The translations under genes and the position numbers were made by a program. From contig CM050668.1 in NCBI GenBank assembly GCA_027574665.1, positions 5,400,001 through 5,464,000 of the forward strand: a stretch of 64,000 nucleotides of DNA, given 5' to 3'. Shown piece by piece: positions 1 to 10,391 of the stretch (position 1 is its first letter; every line of letters begins with the position of its first letter). The notes beneath the pieces are model-generated. The model was not told where the DNA came from, did not search any database, and saw only the letters and a program-made list of their open reading frames with translations. This stretch comes from Rhynochetos jubatus. Lineage: Eukaryota > Chordata > Aves > Eurypygiformes > Rhynochetidae.

Positions 1-1104
1 AGCACCAAGCGTCCTGCCTGTTGAGGAGCAGGAGCCTCCAGTGACACCACCCCAACAGCACAGCTAAAAAGCTACTAGCAACCAATGAAACACCACAGCG
101 GTCCCCCTGAGAACTGGGGTTGAACCCCAAAAGCTCAACCGCGAAGCCCAGGGATTCCTGTGGGACAAGGCCTTCCCCAGCAGAAGGTGTCGGCGGAACC
201 AAGACGACCTGCCCCGGCCAGGAACCGACATCCTACGTGGGAAAGCAGATGGAACAGCCAAAAGCAGCCTCTGTGCCTACCCAGCAAGCAAGTCTTCTGT
301 TTTAGAAACACAACCCTATGGCCTCCATAGGTGGGCAACATCGGGGATGAGCTGATGAAGGAGGGCCGGGGATGAGACTGGCTGGAAGTGAGATGGGGAG
401 AACCATTAGAGACAAGTGCAGGGAACCTGCCCCCAGGAGAACGGGGACTACCACGGGTAAAGCGAGGTGTCTGAAAGCCCAAAAGGACACATTTTGGAGG
501 AGGTTGGCAAGGCTGCCCCTGCTCCATCGGCAGGTCAGAAGCTAAAAGCAACACAGAAACTTGAAGGGTTTGTAAGCAACCGGGAGAAGAGCTCTTAGGA
601 GTCAATAACAAGACCAAAGCCACGCACCCCTTCCCCCAGGCTGGCAGGGAGACTGGCATTCCTCTCCAGGGTGGGCAAACAGCTGTGGCGAGAGGAGAGC
701 TCCTGCTGCTCCCGTGCACTCACTCCCAGCTAATCTACCTTGACCAGCAGCTGAAGCCCGTGGCTAATCCTGCCCGCAGGATCCCCGGCACAGCTGTCAT
801 TCCCCGTTGGTGGGGATGCTGGTCCCGTTAACACTGGCTTCCTGTTATTCTCCCTGGCTTCCTTTGAAGAGCCTATTTGTCTGTCTAATAGCTAATGAGC
901 AGAATAAAACAGCCTATTTTTTGCTCTGTTTAAAGATTTTTCATGGGGATGTTTCCTGCAGAGATTCTTTTCTCCAGCACATGACAAAGGTCAGCTGGCT
1001 GCTCGCTCAGAGAGGTTCATGTTTAAGGCAGAGCCCTGCAGAGGGAAAAGGCTTTGCTTAGAACTGGGCCATCGAAATTGAAATATGAGAGCCTTTCCAG
1101 TGGA

Positions 1105-1140
1105 ATCACAGAATCATCTAGGTTGGAAAAGACCCTTAAG
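1105..1140 (-). repeat. CR1 LINE 3'-end remnant
   Basis: The 36-base string starting ATCACAGAATCATCTAGG and continuing GTTGGAAAAGACC is the reverse complement of the typical CR1 3' terminus (in plus reading, TCATAGAATCATTTAGGTTGGAAAAGACC). Only this tip is recognisable. Confidence 0.55.
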
Positions 1141-1920
1141 AAGAGCACACAGGTACTTGTGGAGGGAAGCTCACAGACCAGGCCACTCTGATCAGCATCC
1201 CTGCAAATCAGTGGGAAACGCTGCAGGAGAGCTGTGAAGTGGAATCAGCCTTTTAACCATACAACCACGGATCTCATCCAAGGAAAGATGAGATCGTGTC
1301 AGGCTGCGTCATTTCCAAACCTGTATCATGCCGTCCCCCAGAGATGACCAACACCGAACCATCCTGCAACAGCCCACATTCGCTAGGTGTTTTGAGATCT
1401 TTCACAAGGGCCCAAAGAGATGCAAGGCCTTGGCAGAGAGCCAGCTCCACTCATAGAGAAGGATGTCCTGTTCTCACTGGGACACATATTTCACTCTCCC
1501 ACAGGCACTCTGCTCACCCTCATGCCCTGTTCCTGACGGCCCGGGAGCGCTGCCCACGTGTTGGAGCGCTGGATGAAAGGATGAGAAGCTGGAAGGTTCC
1601 TTCACAAGTTTGGCGTGAAGGAAACAAGAAACAGCCGCTGGTGCCAGCTCTGGTGGTCCATGCTGTGCTGCTCAAAGCCACAGCTTCAGCAGGGCTTCCC
1701 AGTGCCAAGGCAGCCAGCTAGGAAAGCTCCTCACCCAGGACACCCCTAGGAAAAACTAATCTTAAGGTCACCAAGGCAGAATAAAACCACGGATGCAGCT
1801 GCGATGACCACTCGCATTTGCTCCAACCACTTCCCTTTCCTGTGAGAACTGCCCGATTGTGCAGCTGACTGAAGATATCGCTCGCTTATTGCTTCAGTTG
1901 GCAGGAAACCAGAGCACTGT

Positions 1921-2701
1921 TGTCATGGTTTAACTCCGGCCAGCAAAATACCACGAAGCCGCTTGCACACCTTCCCCCCCACCGCCTGCCTCCAGCGGAG
2001 GGGGGAGAATCGGAGGAAAATGACAAGGAAGCTCGTAACATTGAGATAAGAACTATTAACTCATTGGATATAAATCAATTTTATATATAAATTAATACGT
2101 AAAATACTACTAGTAAGCAATTAAAATAATAGAAAATAAAACCTATGATACAATTGCTCACCACCCGCCAACTGACACACAGCCAGGTCCGAGTAGTGAG
2201 AGTCAGAGCCTGAGAGCGATCGCAGCAGAGTCCAAGCGAGCCCCACGTGCGACAGCACGACTGGGAAAGCCAACCGGCCCACCGAGTCACTAACGAACAA
2301 GCAAGCAGAGCCATTAGTGAAAGAGTTAGCAAAGGAGTTAAGGAGCTAACAGAAGAGTTAAGGAGCCAGCAAGAGAGAGAGTCAAAGGGTGAAAAGAGTT
2401 ATGGCCCCCAACCCACTCCCCGCTTATGTACCGAGCATGCCATGCCATGGAATGAAATCCTCCTCTGGTCAGTGTGGGTCGGCTGTCTGAACTGTGTCCC
2501 CCCACACTGCCTGCAGTGAGAAAGCTGGGAACGCAGCTGCACTATCAGAAGCCAAGAAAGACCCTGAATTTGGGGCAAGCACTGCCCAGCACCAGCTAAA
2601 AACACACTTGATCAGTACTTTTCTCAGGGTAAATCCAGAAACCCAGCTTCATACCAGCCACTGTGAAGAGAGTTAACTCTTTCCTGACTAAAACCAGCAC
2701 A
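1921..2701 (-). mobile_element. Solitary LTR of an avian endogenous retrovirus (fossil)
   Basis: The segment opens with TGTCATGGTTTAACTCCGGC and closes with CTGACTAAAACCAGCACA, the ends of a widespread avian ERV LTR family, here in minus orientation. Inside are the family's A/T-rich tract, the CAATTGCTCACCACCCGCC block and the GTCAGTGTGGGTCGGCTGTC block. No gag, pol or env remains beside it, so it is a solo LTR. I could not see a convincing target-site duplication. The age looks old, judging by divergence by eye from the second copy near 59 kb. The exact family (ERVL- or ERVK-like) is not settled from memory. Confidence 0.85.
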
Positions 2702-3574
2702 ACCGCCCATCTCTCAAGCTCGGGGTGATGGGAAAAATATCCACAAAGGGGAAACCGACGCACAGAAGATTTTCCGAAGCAGCCATTCATTCAGGGTGTG
2801 TAATCTGGGATCTCCCTAGATTTTCCAGAGATGAAGAGCATGCATTCCACTCCTGCCCCCTTTCTAAGCTACAGCTGCTTGGCACATCTGGTGCAAGAGA
2901 GTCACCTCAGCAAATTCTGACCTGCTAGCCCCAGTGACCCCCAAGACAGACGAGACAAGAATGAAAATTAGGTGTCTACCCTGCTATTAAGACCAGCCTG
3001 CCCTTCCTCCCTGGGAGGAAGTAAGCCAGCCTCATAGAGCAGGAGCGCAGGGAATGTTCTGCTGCAGCATTACGGCGTTCCGCGGGGGCTGCAGGCTTTC
3101 GCAAAGCAGCTTGCGCAGGGCGGCGTGCCAAGGTAAAGCAGCTGGCACTCCAGTCGCAGAGGGAACGAGGGATTCAAACGGGAGGGTTTGAATCATAAAA
3201 AGGCCTTTTTGTGCGAGTGGTCTTGAATGGAAGTGCGTGGGGGCAGGAAGAAAGTTTGCAGCTCTGAGGGTTCTGGCTCGCAAGCTCCGAGCTCCAGAGG
3301 TCCCGTGATGAGGCTCCTTAAGAGATCACCACCGCCTGCCCGCACCCAGCCCCGCAGATTCACGCCAGCCAACGCCGATTTGCTCACGTGCTAACACGCT
3401 GGGCAGCAGGCAGCAGCAGGAGAGGAGCAGGCACACCAGCAGAGAAGGTACGCCACCCAAGAACTGCCCAGCAGAGCTCTGTAGGGCTGTTCTGCGCAGA
3501 ACAAGGTCCTGTTTATCTCCAAGCACGCAAGCAGCCTCATCAAAAGCCCAGCACAGGCTGGGAAACTCCCTTAC

Positions 3575-3881
3575 CTGTATCCTGCCGGAACTGCGTCAGG
3601 CTTGGGATGTCAATGACGTAGGGAGCCAAGACAGGATCGGCATGTCCCAAAGGGATGCTGCTGACGAGCCCTGACCCCGAACGCCGTCCCTTCTGCTGAG
3701 AGGCCTGAAAAACCTGTTCAATGTAGCTGCAGACGTTCCCTCGGTACGGCCTCCACCTGCCAAACTCATCCTGCCATTCCCACACCGCCACTGCCGTGGT
3801 GTTGCTGCTGTGCCCTGGGGCAGAACTGGGGAGTCCGGATGGCCCGGCTGAACTGCTTCCTGCTCCCTGAGCTGCTGCCAT
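3575..3881 (-). CDS. DTX2: DTX2 first coding exon (Deltex E3 ubiquitin ligase 2, N-terminal WWE domain), partial gene
   Basis: Deltex proteins are RING-type E3 ubiquitin ligases that bind the Notch ankyrin repeats through two WWE domains. Translation from the ATG at 3881 gives a low-complexity Ala/Ser/Gly/Pro leader of about 29 residues. From residue 30 the first WWE domain follows: [12 protein letters not shown], then a VCSYIEQ motif, [13 protein letters not shown] and the closing [15 protein letters not shown]. This matches human DTX2 ([31 protein letters not shown]) better than I would expect for DTX1 or DTX4. The exon ends in phase 1 at a good donor (G/GTAAGG; GT at 3574-3573 on the minus strand). 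The second WWE, proline-rich, RING and C-terminal exons are not in the window, so they lie left of position 1 and the following intron exceeds 3.5 kb. The leader differs from the human one as I recall it, so the start codon is the least certain part. Confidence 0.93.
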
Positions 3882-3963
3882 GCTCCTCCCTGAGGTCTGG
3901 GCACGTCGCGATTGGAAGCGGCAGCTGCGCTGGCTGGCCTTACACCATTTTCTTCTGGGGAAC
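3882..3963 (-). other. DTX2: DTX2 5' UTR part of the first coding exon
   Basis: On the minus strand a pyrimidine-rich acceptor (TTTGTTTCTCGCTGCAG) ends at 3964. It opens an exon running through 82 bases of untranslated sequence to the ATG at 3881. The short stretch has no in-frame upstream ATG that would extend the WWE frame. The acceptor implies at least one upstream non-coding exon, which fits a promoter at the CpG island near 8.9 kb. Confidence 0.75.
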
Positions 3964-6900
3964 CTGCAGCGAGAAACAAAGAGAGCACACTGAGCTGAGA
4001 ACGATGCCCCAAATCTGCCCCACCCCGCATCCGGACCGCAGAAGCCATTTAAGAGAGGGAAACAGGCTCGGCCTTTCGCAAGATGCTCACTGTGCGTTTA
4101 GGAGACACGGACAACCCTCTGGCTGAGGGCAAATGAGACACCACCACCCACGCCCTGCCAACAATAGCAACTTTTCTTATTTATTTAGAGCAAAAACTCT
4201 TTGAAGAGACTCAGCTTCTTACGGTTTGTGGCCCCAGATACCACCAGTCACTGCAGACGTGTACAAAACCAGCCCAGAGCTGCTGCTGATCCGAGCTGGG
4301 CAGATCCATAAGCCCTGACCCGAGTTCAGATGCTCACTATCCAGGAGCGTGCCAAGGCAAGCGGCCGCTCTGCACCCCTCCCCGCCCGTGCTCAGTGCAG
4401 GTCCTGGCAGCGTTACGCTCTGACCACCCCGCTTGTGAGCAGGAGCCGTCTGAGCGCTTGGGCACACAAATGACTTGGTTACACGAGCGGTTCCCAAATT
4501 CTTCTCACTGATCTGAGCTCCAGGGCTACAGTGTCAGCTCCATTCAGGCTTCTGATCACTCGGTTTTGATCCAGGATCAGTCCCTTGACTCCTTCTGTGC
4601 AGCATTACACGTGCACACAAAGCCAGAAGACTGTATGCAGTCTGCAGATCGGAGTCATACGTGCGTTAAGCACGATCTGAGCGAAGAACTGACGGGAATG
4701 AGTACAGAAGCACCGGGAGGAAGCAGGGTGTAATAAACAGCCTGTGCTGAGGGCAGTGCTATAGCATGTCCTAAAGATCCCAGCACACCTAGCTGCAGCT
4801 TCTCAGGTTGGAAAACACGGAACATCTTTGAAGAAAAATGGGACAATCTACATCAACAAAGCCCCACGCCAGAGACTCAAGCCATCAGGAGACGATTTGG
4901 GGAAGAGCAGGAGCCTTAAAACATCAAGACACAGAGGACAGTCAGTAAATTCTAAGGACTCACAGAGAAGGGACAGGAAGCAGAGGTAAAAGATGACCAT
5001 CACTCTCAGCCCCCAAGTGATGTAAATAAGCAGACCCAAAGCCATGGCATGGTTGGATAAGCTGTCCAAGAGACCCCAGAGGTCTAATATTTGGCATTCC
5101 TCGTCCGCTGTGTCACTGCAAGGGATCCTATCCTGACTATCTGGACACGGGTCTTGACGCCCCAATGCCAGCCAGAGCACCTGGAGATCCCGGTGTTGGT
5201 ACTCTGAGCAGGCGGGCGTGACTGCGAATGAGCAAAACCCATTTTGTTTTGAAATAAAGTCGCCTTCTCCCTGAAGGTCTCAAGTCACTGATTACTCGCT
5301 TAACTCCCAGCAGTCAGCAATGAGCTTCCTTCCCGGCAAGCGGAGAAGTGCAGGTCTCCCAAGAGGCAGAGAAGCAGTGGGTGGCTTCCACGGGAGCATG
5401 CCATCTGCGCGGAGAAGGATATCGCTGCCGGATGGAGGAAGATCCCACGCTCCGTGGAGCGTCCCATCCATCACGCTCGTGTGGCTTGCTAGCTTAAAAA
5501 AAGAAATAGAAGAAGGGCAAGCAAAGAACAGACACACCCACACGTCTGCATTTGTAAGAGGAAAGCAACACTTTCTCCAGGAATTCACTGTAAATTAGTT
5601 TATGAGCTGCTCCAAGACTTGTACAGAACACCCCCAGCTCGACTGCTGCTGGTGACAAACTGCTCCAGAGCACCAACACGAGACCCCGCTCTCCGCAACT
5701 GACCCTTTCCACGTGCTTCATTCTCCCCCAACACACCAAGGACGGTTATTCCACCGCTCAAACCAGCAAATGAACACGTGAGGTATCAAACCCAACACCT
5801 GCCTCCACCAGCTCTTTTTACAGCAGGTTTCACACCAACACGTCTCCTCAGGGACCGCCGGCACGTCCACGCTCAGCCTGGACCGGCGTGGGCCGAAGCA
5901 GGGCTGCGGGGTTTGCCGTCCTACCCACCTGCATCCGGTGCTCTGAACCCCAAACAGAGAACCAACACCCTTTTTCCCCTGGAGTTGTTACCAAATACCC
6001 ATCCGCACATCCTACGGCCACGAGCGGAGCAGAGGGCGGCTGTTTGGAGGGAGTCTGCGATTCATTTTCCTTCCTTTTGGAAGCACGGCAGCAGGAAACG
6101 GAAAAAAGAGGGTATCCCAGCAGCAGAGCCGCCTCCTTCTCGTACCACCTCGCGCTCGCTGGGACACCGGCTGAGAACAGCCGGGTGACAAAAGCCTGTT
6201 GCTCACCCCCTTGGATGGCAGCGATGATTTGAATCCTGGACCACAAGCGCTGTGACCAGCTCCCACACGCGAGCAAAGGTACCTGGAGCGGCCGCTCGCG
6301 AGCGCCGCGTGCTCCGACAGTCGCTTCCCCGTCAGAATGATAAAAAATATTTCCTGCGCTGGAACGATGGTCCAAAGGAGGAGCAAGAGGCGTTATCTCA
6401 GCCTCCTGCCAGTTCTGGCTGCTGGAGCTAGCAGCTGTTTGCAGGGATTGGGAAGCGAGGAATGCGGGAGCGCTTCAGTAAGCCAAAATTACACAAATCC
6501 CTGAGTTAAGGCAAACAAGAGAAAGCAAAGGCCTGAAGTTGCAGTTCCTTCCTCTCCATGAATTCAGCACCACACAAATACTAAAATCTGAGATATTCAA
6601 TACTGGAGCTGCCCACAAGGCTTCAGCCAGCCCCCCAGGGCTGCCAGGCGTGTTACACCGGGGCGGAAAGGCTAACAGAGCCGCACGGAGACAGCGGCTG
6701 CGGCCTGGGACGCGTTACGCACCCCGCTTTACCGGCGCGGCACAAGGGATGCTAGCACGGGCAGTTGGGCTGCACCCCCTCCCTCCCGCCGGCTCCGCCT
6801 GGGGACACTGGCAGCCCGGAGTAGCTACACGCCTTTGCTAAAATCCCAGGGACCGTAACCCTTCGGCTTTAAAAACGCCTTGAAAAGCCAAAAGTCATAC

Positions 6901-8879
6901 CAACCCCTAAAAGCCATGTTTATTCAGCAGTCCTGGCTCCAGCTGGAAAGCCTGTGGGACACCCTGCCCCAAACGCAAACAGACCCCCGACTACTTGAAG
7001 TGTAAACTTAAATATTGCGGCCAACTTCAGGGCTCAGATCTCGAATTTGGATCCGTTTGGTTGGAAATTTATGCCCCAGCACCACCCCTGAAACGTTCGG
7101 CCGCATCGGGAATTTGGACAGGAAAAGGACTGGGTGCATTTCGGTTGTTTCCCAGCAGATTCATTCCCTGCTCCTCAAGCTCCGGCAAACTGTGGTGAGA
7201 AAGCTGGGGAGGGGCTGGTGGGAATTAAAGCGTTTGAAAGACATGTTTAATTCCCAAACCTGGTCTGTTTCCAGAAAACAGACTCTTCTTTCACTTTACA
7301 TCTGGGATCTTAAAACATACAGCTCTGAGATGATTTCTGAAAATGCCGAGCCCCTTTTTAAATTTCTCAACTGGAATTGTCAGTGCTGATAAGAGTTTGA
7401 ATGATATTCCAGCTTGTACCTGGAAAAGGCCTCAGGAGCCCTGGAGCTGGGCTGTGTTAATAAAAAAATCACCAGATTAGTAAAACTGAAACTTTGCAGC
7501 ACATTGCTCAGAAAAGAGGGTGCCCAGGAGGGATTTATGAAGCGCTAACACCACGAGAGATGGGACCGGGAGGGCTACGAAGAGCCCACAGGTAAAGATT
7601 ACGCAGGGATGAGGACAGGACGTAACACTCCAGGAGGCAACGGGGCTGTAAGAAGCCCGTGGCCCGGTGCAGGGCTAGAGCAACCGTATAGGTGCCCTGT
7701 GCCACCCTGACCCCAAATCCCCCAGCCAGGGCCCCCACGGCACTCGCCCTCAATCATCCGACCCGCACTTCCGAGGCCAGCGCAACCAGCTGCGCACACA
7801 GGGATGCCAGGGGGCTGGAGCACCGGAACACACCTTCCCGTACACCAGCGCCCAGCCAGCAGCAACCCCGGGGTAAGAGCAGCGCAAGGAGGCGGAGGGG
7901 AGGTCAGATTAATAACTCCAACGGCGCAGATCGATTCCCTGGACGCAAGCCCTGCCTTCTCCCGGCCTCTGCCGGTCGGCACGGCGCAAGGTGGCCGTGC
8001 GGACGGCCAAAAGGAGAAACCAAACCTGGGCTCTTCCATGCAAAACAAGCTCCAAGAGCTTCGGAGGGGAAAATAAAGCCTTCGAACGAGGAGAGGGCAG
8101 GTATACCCGGAGACGGGGTCACACCCAGCCCAGCATCCCACCCGCTGGCTCCCGGGGGTCCTTCTGGGTGCCAAAGCGGGTGTTGTCTTTGCGGGGGTGC
8201 AATCCTGCGTGGATCAGGAGGGCTGTGCACCAGGAGGGCTCTTCCCAGCTTCCAGCCGGAGGGAGCAGCCGGACTGCCGGGAAGGGCAGAGCCTCAGCCG
8301 AGGGAGCTGCTGCCTCGGGCCGGCCCGGAGCTCGGCCCAGGGGGATGCGCCCCGACGGACCGGAGCTCGGCCCGGGGCCGGGAGCTCTCGGCAGCACCGA
8401 CAGACCCACCGGAGCCTCCTGGCTTCCACTCGGCACCCCCCGCGTCCCACACCCGCTCACAGACCCTCTCACGGGCCCACCCCGGGCTCCGCAGCGGCGG
8501 CGAGGGGGCTGTCCGGGCGGCACGGATCCCCCCGGGAGCGGAGGGGCCTGTCCGCCGGGCCGAGCGGGGGTCACGGCCCCCCGGGACGCGGAGCCCTGTG
8601 TCCCGGGCCCGCAGGGGAAGGCCCCACTCCCGGCAGGCCGGCCGGCCGCTCCCTCCTCCGCCGCTCCGAGCGGGCTGAAACCGCCCGGGCGGGACAGGCC
8701 GGGCGCGGGCCGGCCGCGCGTCGGTACCGGTCACTTGCGGCCGTGACGGCCCCGGGGGAGGCCCCTCACTGACGACCCGGGCCCTCCGCGCCACAGGGAA
8801 GGGGCTGTCGGGGCTGTCGGCGCCGCTCGCCCCCGCGCTGCCCGGCCCCGCCCGCCCCCGGCCCCGCCGCGCCCCTCAC
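3964..8879 (-). other. DTX2: DTX2 first intron (5' UTR intron), inferred
   Basis: The segment between the inferred non-coding exon 1 donor and the WWE-exon acceptor. The right part grades into the CpG island. I see no additional coding exon, RNA gene or recognisable transposable element in it. Open frames in it show no family motifs. Confidence 0.5.
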
Positions 8880-8985
8880 CCCGAGTCCCGGCGGCGGCGG
8901 CTGCTGCGGGGGCACCTCTTCCCGGCCCCGGCGGCGGGAGCCAGCGCGCATGCGCCCGCGCGGCCGCCTGGGGGATGTAGTGCGG
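8880..8985 (-). other. DTX2: Probable DTX2 non-coding first exon and core promoter
   Basis: Inside the CpG island the minus strand carries a consensus donor (CTCGGG/GTGAGG) whose last exon base is 8880. Splicing to the acceptor at 3964 would give a 4.9-kb first intron and a leader joined to the WWE exon. Just upstream on the minus strand lie a perfect NRF1 palindrome GCGCATGCGC (8946-8955), an ACTACA..CCCAG element resembling the ZNF143/THAP11 motif (about 8958-8982) and GC boxes (8987-8994, 9008-9020). The exon start is not determinable from sequence, so the right boundary is approximate. Confidence 0.5.
8946..8955. promoter_or_regulatory. NRF1 consensus palindrome
   Basis: GCGCATGCGC is the canonical symmetric NRF1 core. 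It lies within about 70 bp of the inferred DTX2 exon 1 donor and close to GC boxes, a common arrangement in TATA-less housekeeping promoters. Binding is inferred from motif identity only. Confidence 0.6.
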
Positions 8986-9099
8986 AGGGCGGGGCCGCAA
9001 CGCCCGGAGGGGCGGGGCGGGGAGCGCTGGTCGGCGTAACGGGGTGGGGGCGTGGGAGCGGGGGGGTGCCGGGGAACGGGGTGCCGTGCGTGGGGTCCT

Positions 9100-10303
9100 G
9101 CGCGTGCACGAGCGTGATGGTGCGCGAGTGAGTGACACGGCGTGTGTGAGTGTGAGCGGTACTGAGTGTGATACCGGGTGTGCAGGGGGTACTGACGGGG
9201 GGAGTGCGGGCCACACCGGGGGGGCTGTGCGGGACACCGGGGGTGTGAGATGCTGCGAGTGTGAGATACTGGGTGTACAGTACCGGGTGTGAGATGCTGT
9301 GAGTGTGAGATGCTGTGAGTGTGAGATGCCGTGAGTGTGAGATACTGGGTGTACAGTACCGTGTGTGAGATGCTGTGAGTGAGTGTGAGATACCGTGAGT
9401 GTGAGATACTGTGAGTGTGAGATACTGAGTGTACAGTACCGGGTGTGAGATGCCGTGAGTGTGAGATGCCGTGAGTGTGAGATACTGAGTGTACAGTACC
9501 GGGTGTGTGATGCTGTGAGTGAGTGTGAGATACCGTGAGTGTGAGATGCCGTGAGTGTGTGATACTGGGTGTACAGTACCGGGTGTGTGATGCTGTGAGT
9601 GAGTGTGAGATGCCGTGAGTGTGAGATACTGAGTGTACAGTACCGTGTGTGTGATGCTGTGAGTGAGTGTGAGATACCGTGAGTGTGAGATGCCGTGAGT
9701 GTGTGATACTGGGTGTACAGTACCGGGTGTGTGATGCTGTGAGTGAGTGTGAGATACCATGAGTGTGAGATGCTGTGAGTGTGAGATGCTGCGAGTGTGA
9801 GATACTGGGTGTACAGTACCGTGTGTGAGATGCTGTGAGTGAGTGTGAGATACCGTGAGTGTGAGATACTGAGTGTACAGTACCGTGTGTGAGATGCTGT
9901 GAGTGTGAGATGCTGCGAGTGTGAGATACTGGGTGTACAGTACCGTGTGTGAGATGCTGCGAGCGTGTGATACTGTGTGTACAGTACCGTGTGTGAGATA
10001 CCGTGAGTGAGTGTGAGATACCGTGAGTGTGTGAGATGCTGTGAGTGTGAGATGCTGTGAGTGTGAGATACTGTGAGTGTGAGATACTGTGAGTGTGAGA
10101 TGCTGTGAGTGTAAGATACTGAGAGTGTAAGATACTGCGAGTGTGAGATACTGGGTGTACAGTACTGTGTGTGAGATGCTGTGAGTGTGAGATACTGGGT
10201 GTACAGTACTGTGTGTGAGACGCTGTGAGTGTGAGATACTGCAAGTGTGAGATACTGGGTGTACAGCACCGTGTGTGAGATACTGCAAGTGTGATACTGG
10301 GTG
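9100..10303. repeat. Minisatellite array A, 14/16-bp units (GTGAGATGCTGTGAGT type)
   Basis: A tandem array of three unit types: GTGAGATGCTGTGAGT (16 bp; GCC, ACT and ACC variants at positions 8-10), GTGAGATACTGGGT (14 bp) and GTACAGTACCGTGT (14 bp), plus occasional GAGT insertions. The GTACAG unit recurs 14 times between 9275 and 10261 at spacings of 44-96 bp (once 178), so a loose higher-order pattern exists. The left 140 bp are degenerate. The unit contains no stop codon in several frames, so three long minus-strand frames (about 490-530 codons) run through it. They are by-products of the repeat. Confidence 0.95.
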
Positions 10304-10314
10304 TTGGTGGCCAT

Positions 10315-10391
10315 CCAGGGGTAAATCCAGAAACAGAGCTTCGCTCCAGCCCCAGTGCAGAAAATTAACTTCCCTGACTAAAACCAGCACA
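10315..10391 (-). mobile_element. LTR fragment (fossil) abutting array A
   Basis: About 77 bp starting near ATCCAGGGGTAAATCCAGAA and ending CTGACTAAAACCAGCACA match the terminal part of the LTR at 1921-2701, in the same orientation. The remainder of the LTR is missing; the minisatellite occupies the adjoining side. Confidence 0.8.

Larger units (their letters stand above)
1..3574 (-). other. DTX2: DTX2 intron (after the first coding exon), partial
   Basis: Intronic on the minus strand. I found no second WWE exon (VVWEW...Y.LE type motif) here on either strand. The stretch holds a tiny CR1 remnant near 1.1 kb and a solitary retroviral LTR (1921-2701); otherwise nothing recognisable. Confidence 0.75.
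8150..9070. promoter_or_regulatory. CpG island at the DTX2 promoter
   Basis: This stretch is extremely G+C rich and dense in undepleted CpG, including GGCCGGCC, CCCGGG and repeated GGGCGGGG boxes, in contrast to the flanks. It lies at the inferred 5' end of DTX2. Long open frames here on both strands (up to 328 codons) are what CpG-rich DNA with few stop codons produces and I do not call them genes. A divergent transcript towards the right is possible but nothing in the sequence proves it. Confidence 0.8.

Noticed and set aside
7692-8772. Plus-strand open frames of up to 328 codons in the DTX2 CpG island
   Set aside because: Pro/Gly/Arg/Ala-rich translation of CpG-dense DNA with overlapping open frames on both strands; no recognisable motif.
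8731-10390. Three overlapping minus-strand open frames of about 490-530 codons (Thr/Ser/His-rich)
   Set aside because: They are translations of minisatellite array A in all three frames; the unit has few stop triplets. No domain, start context or codon bias supports coding.
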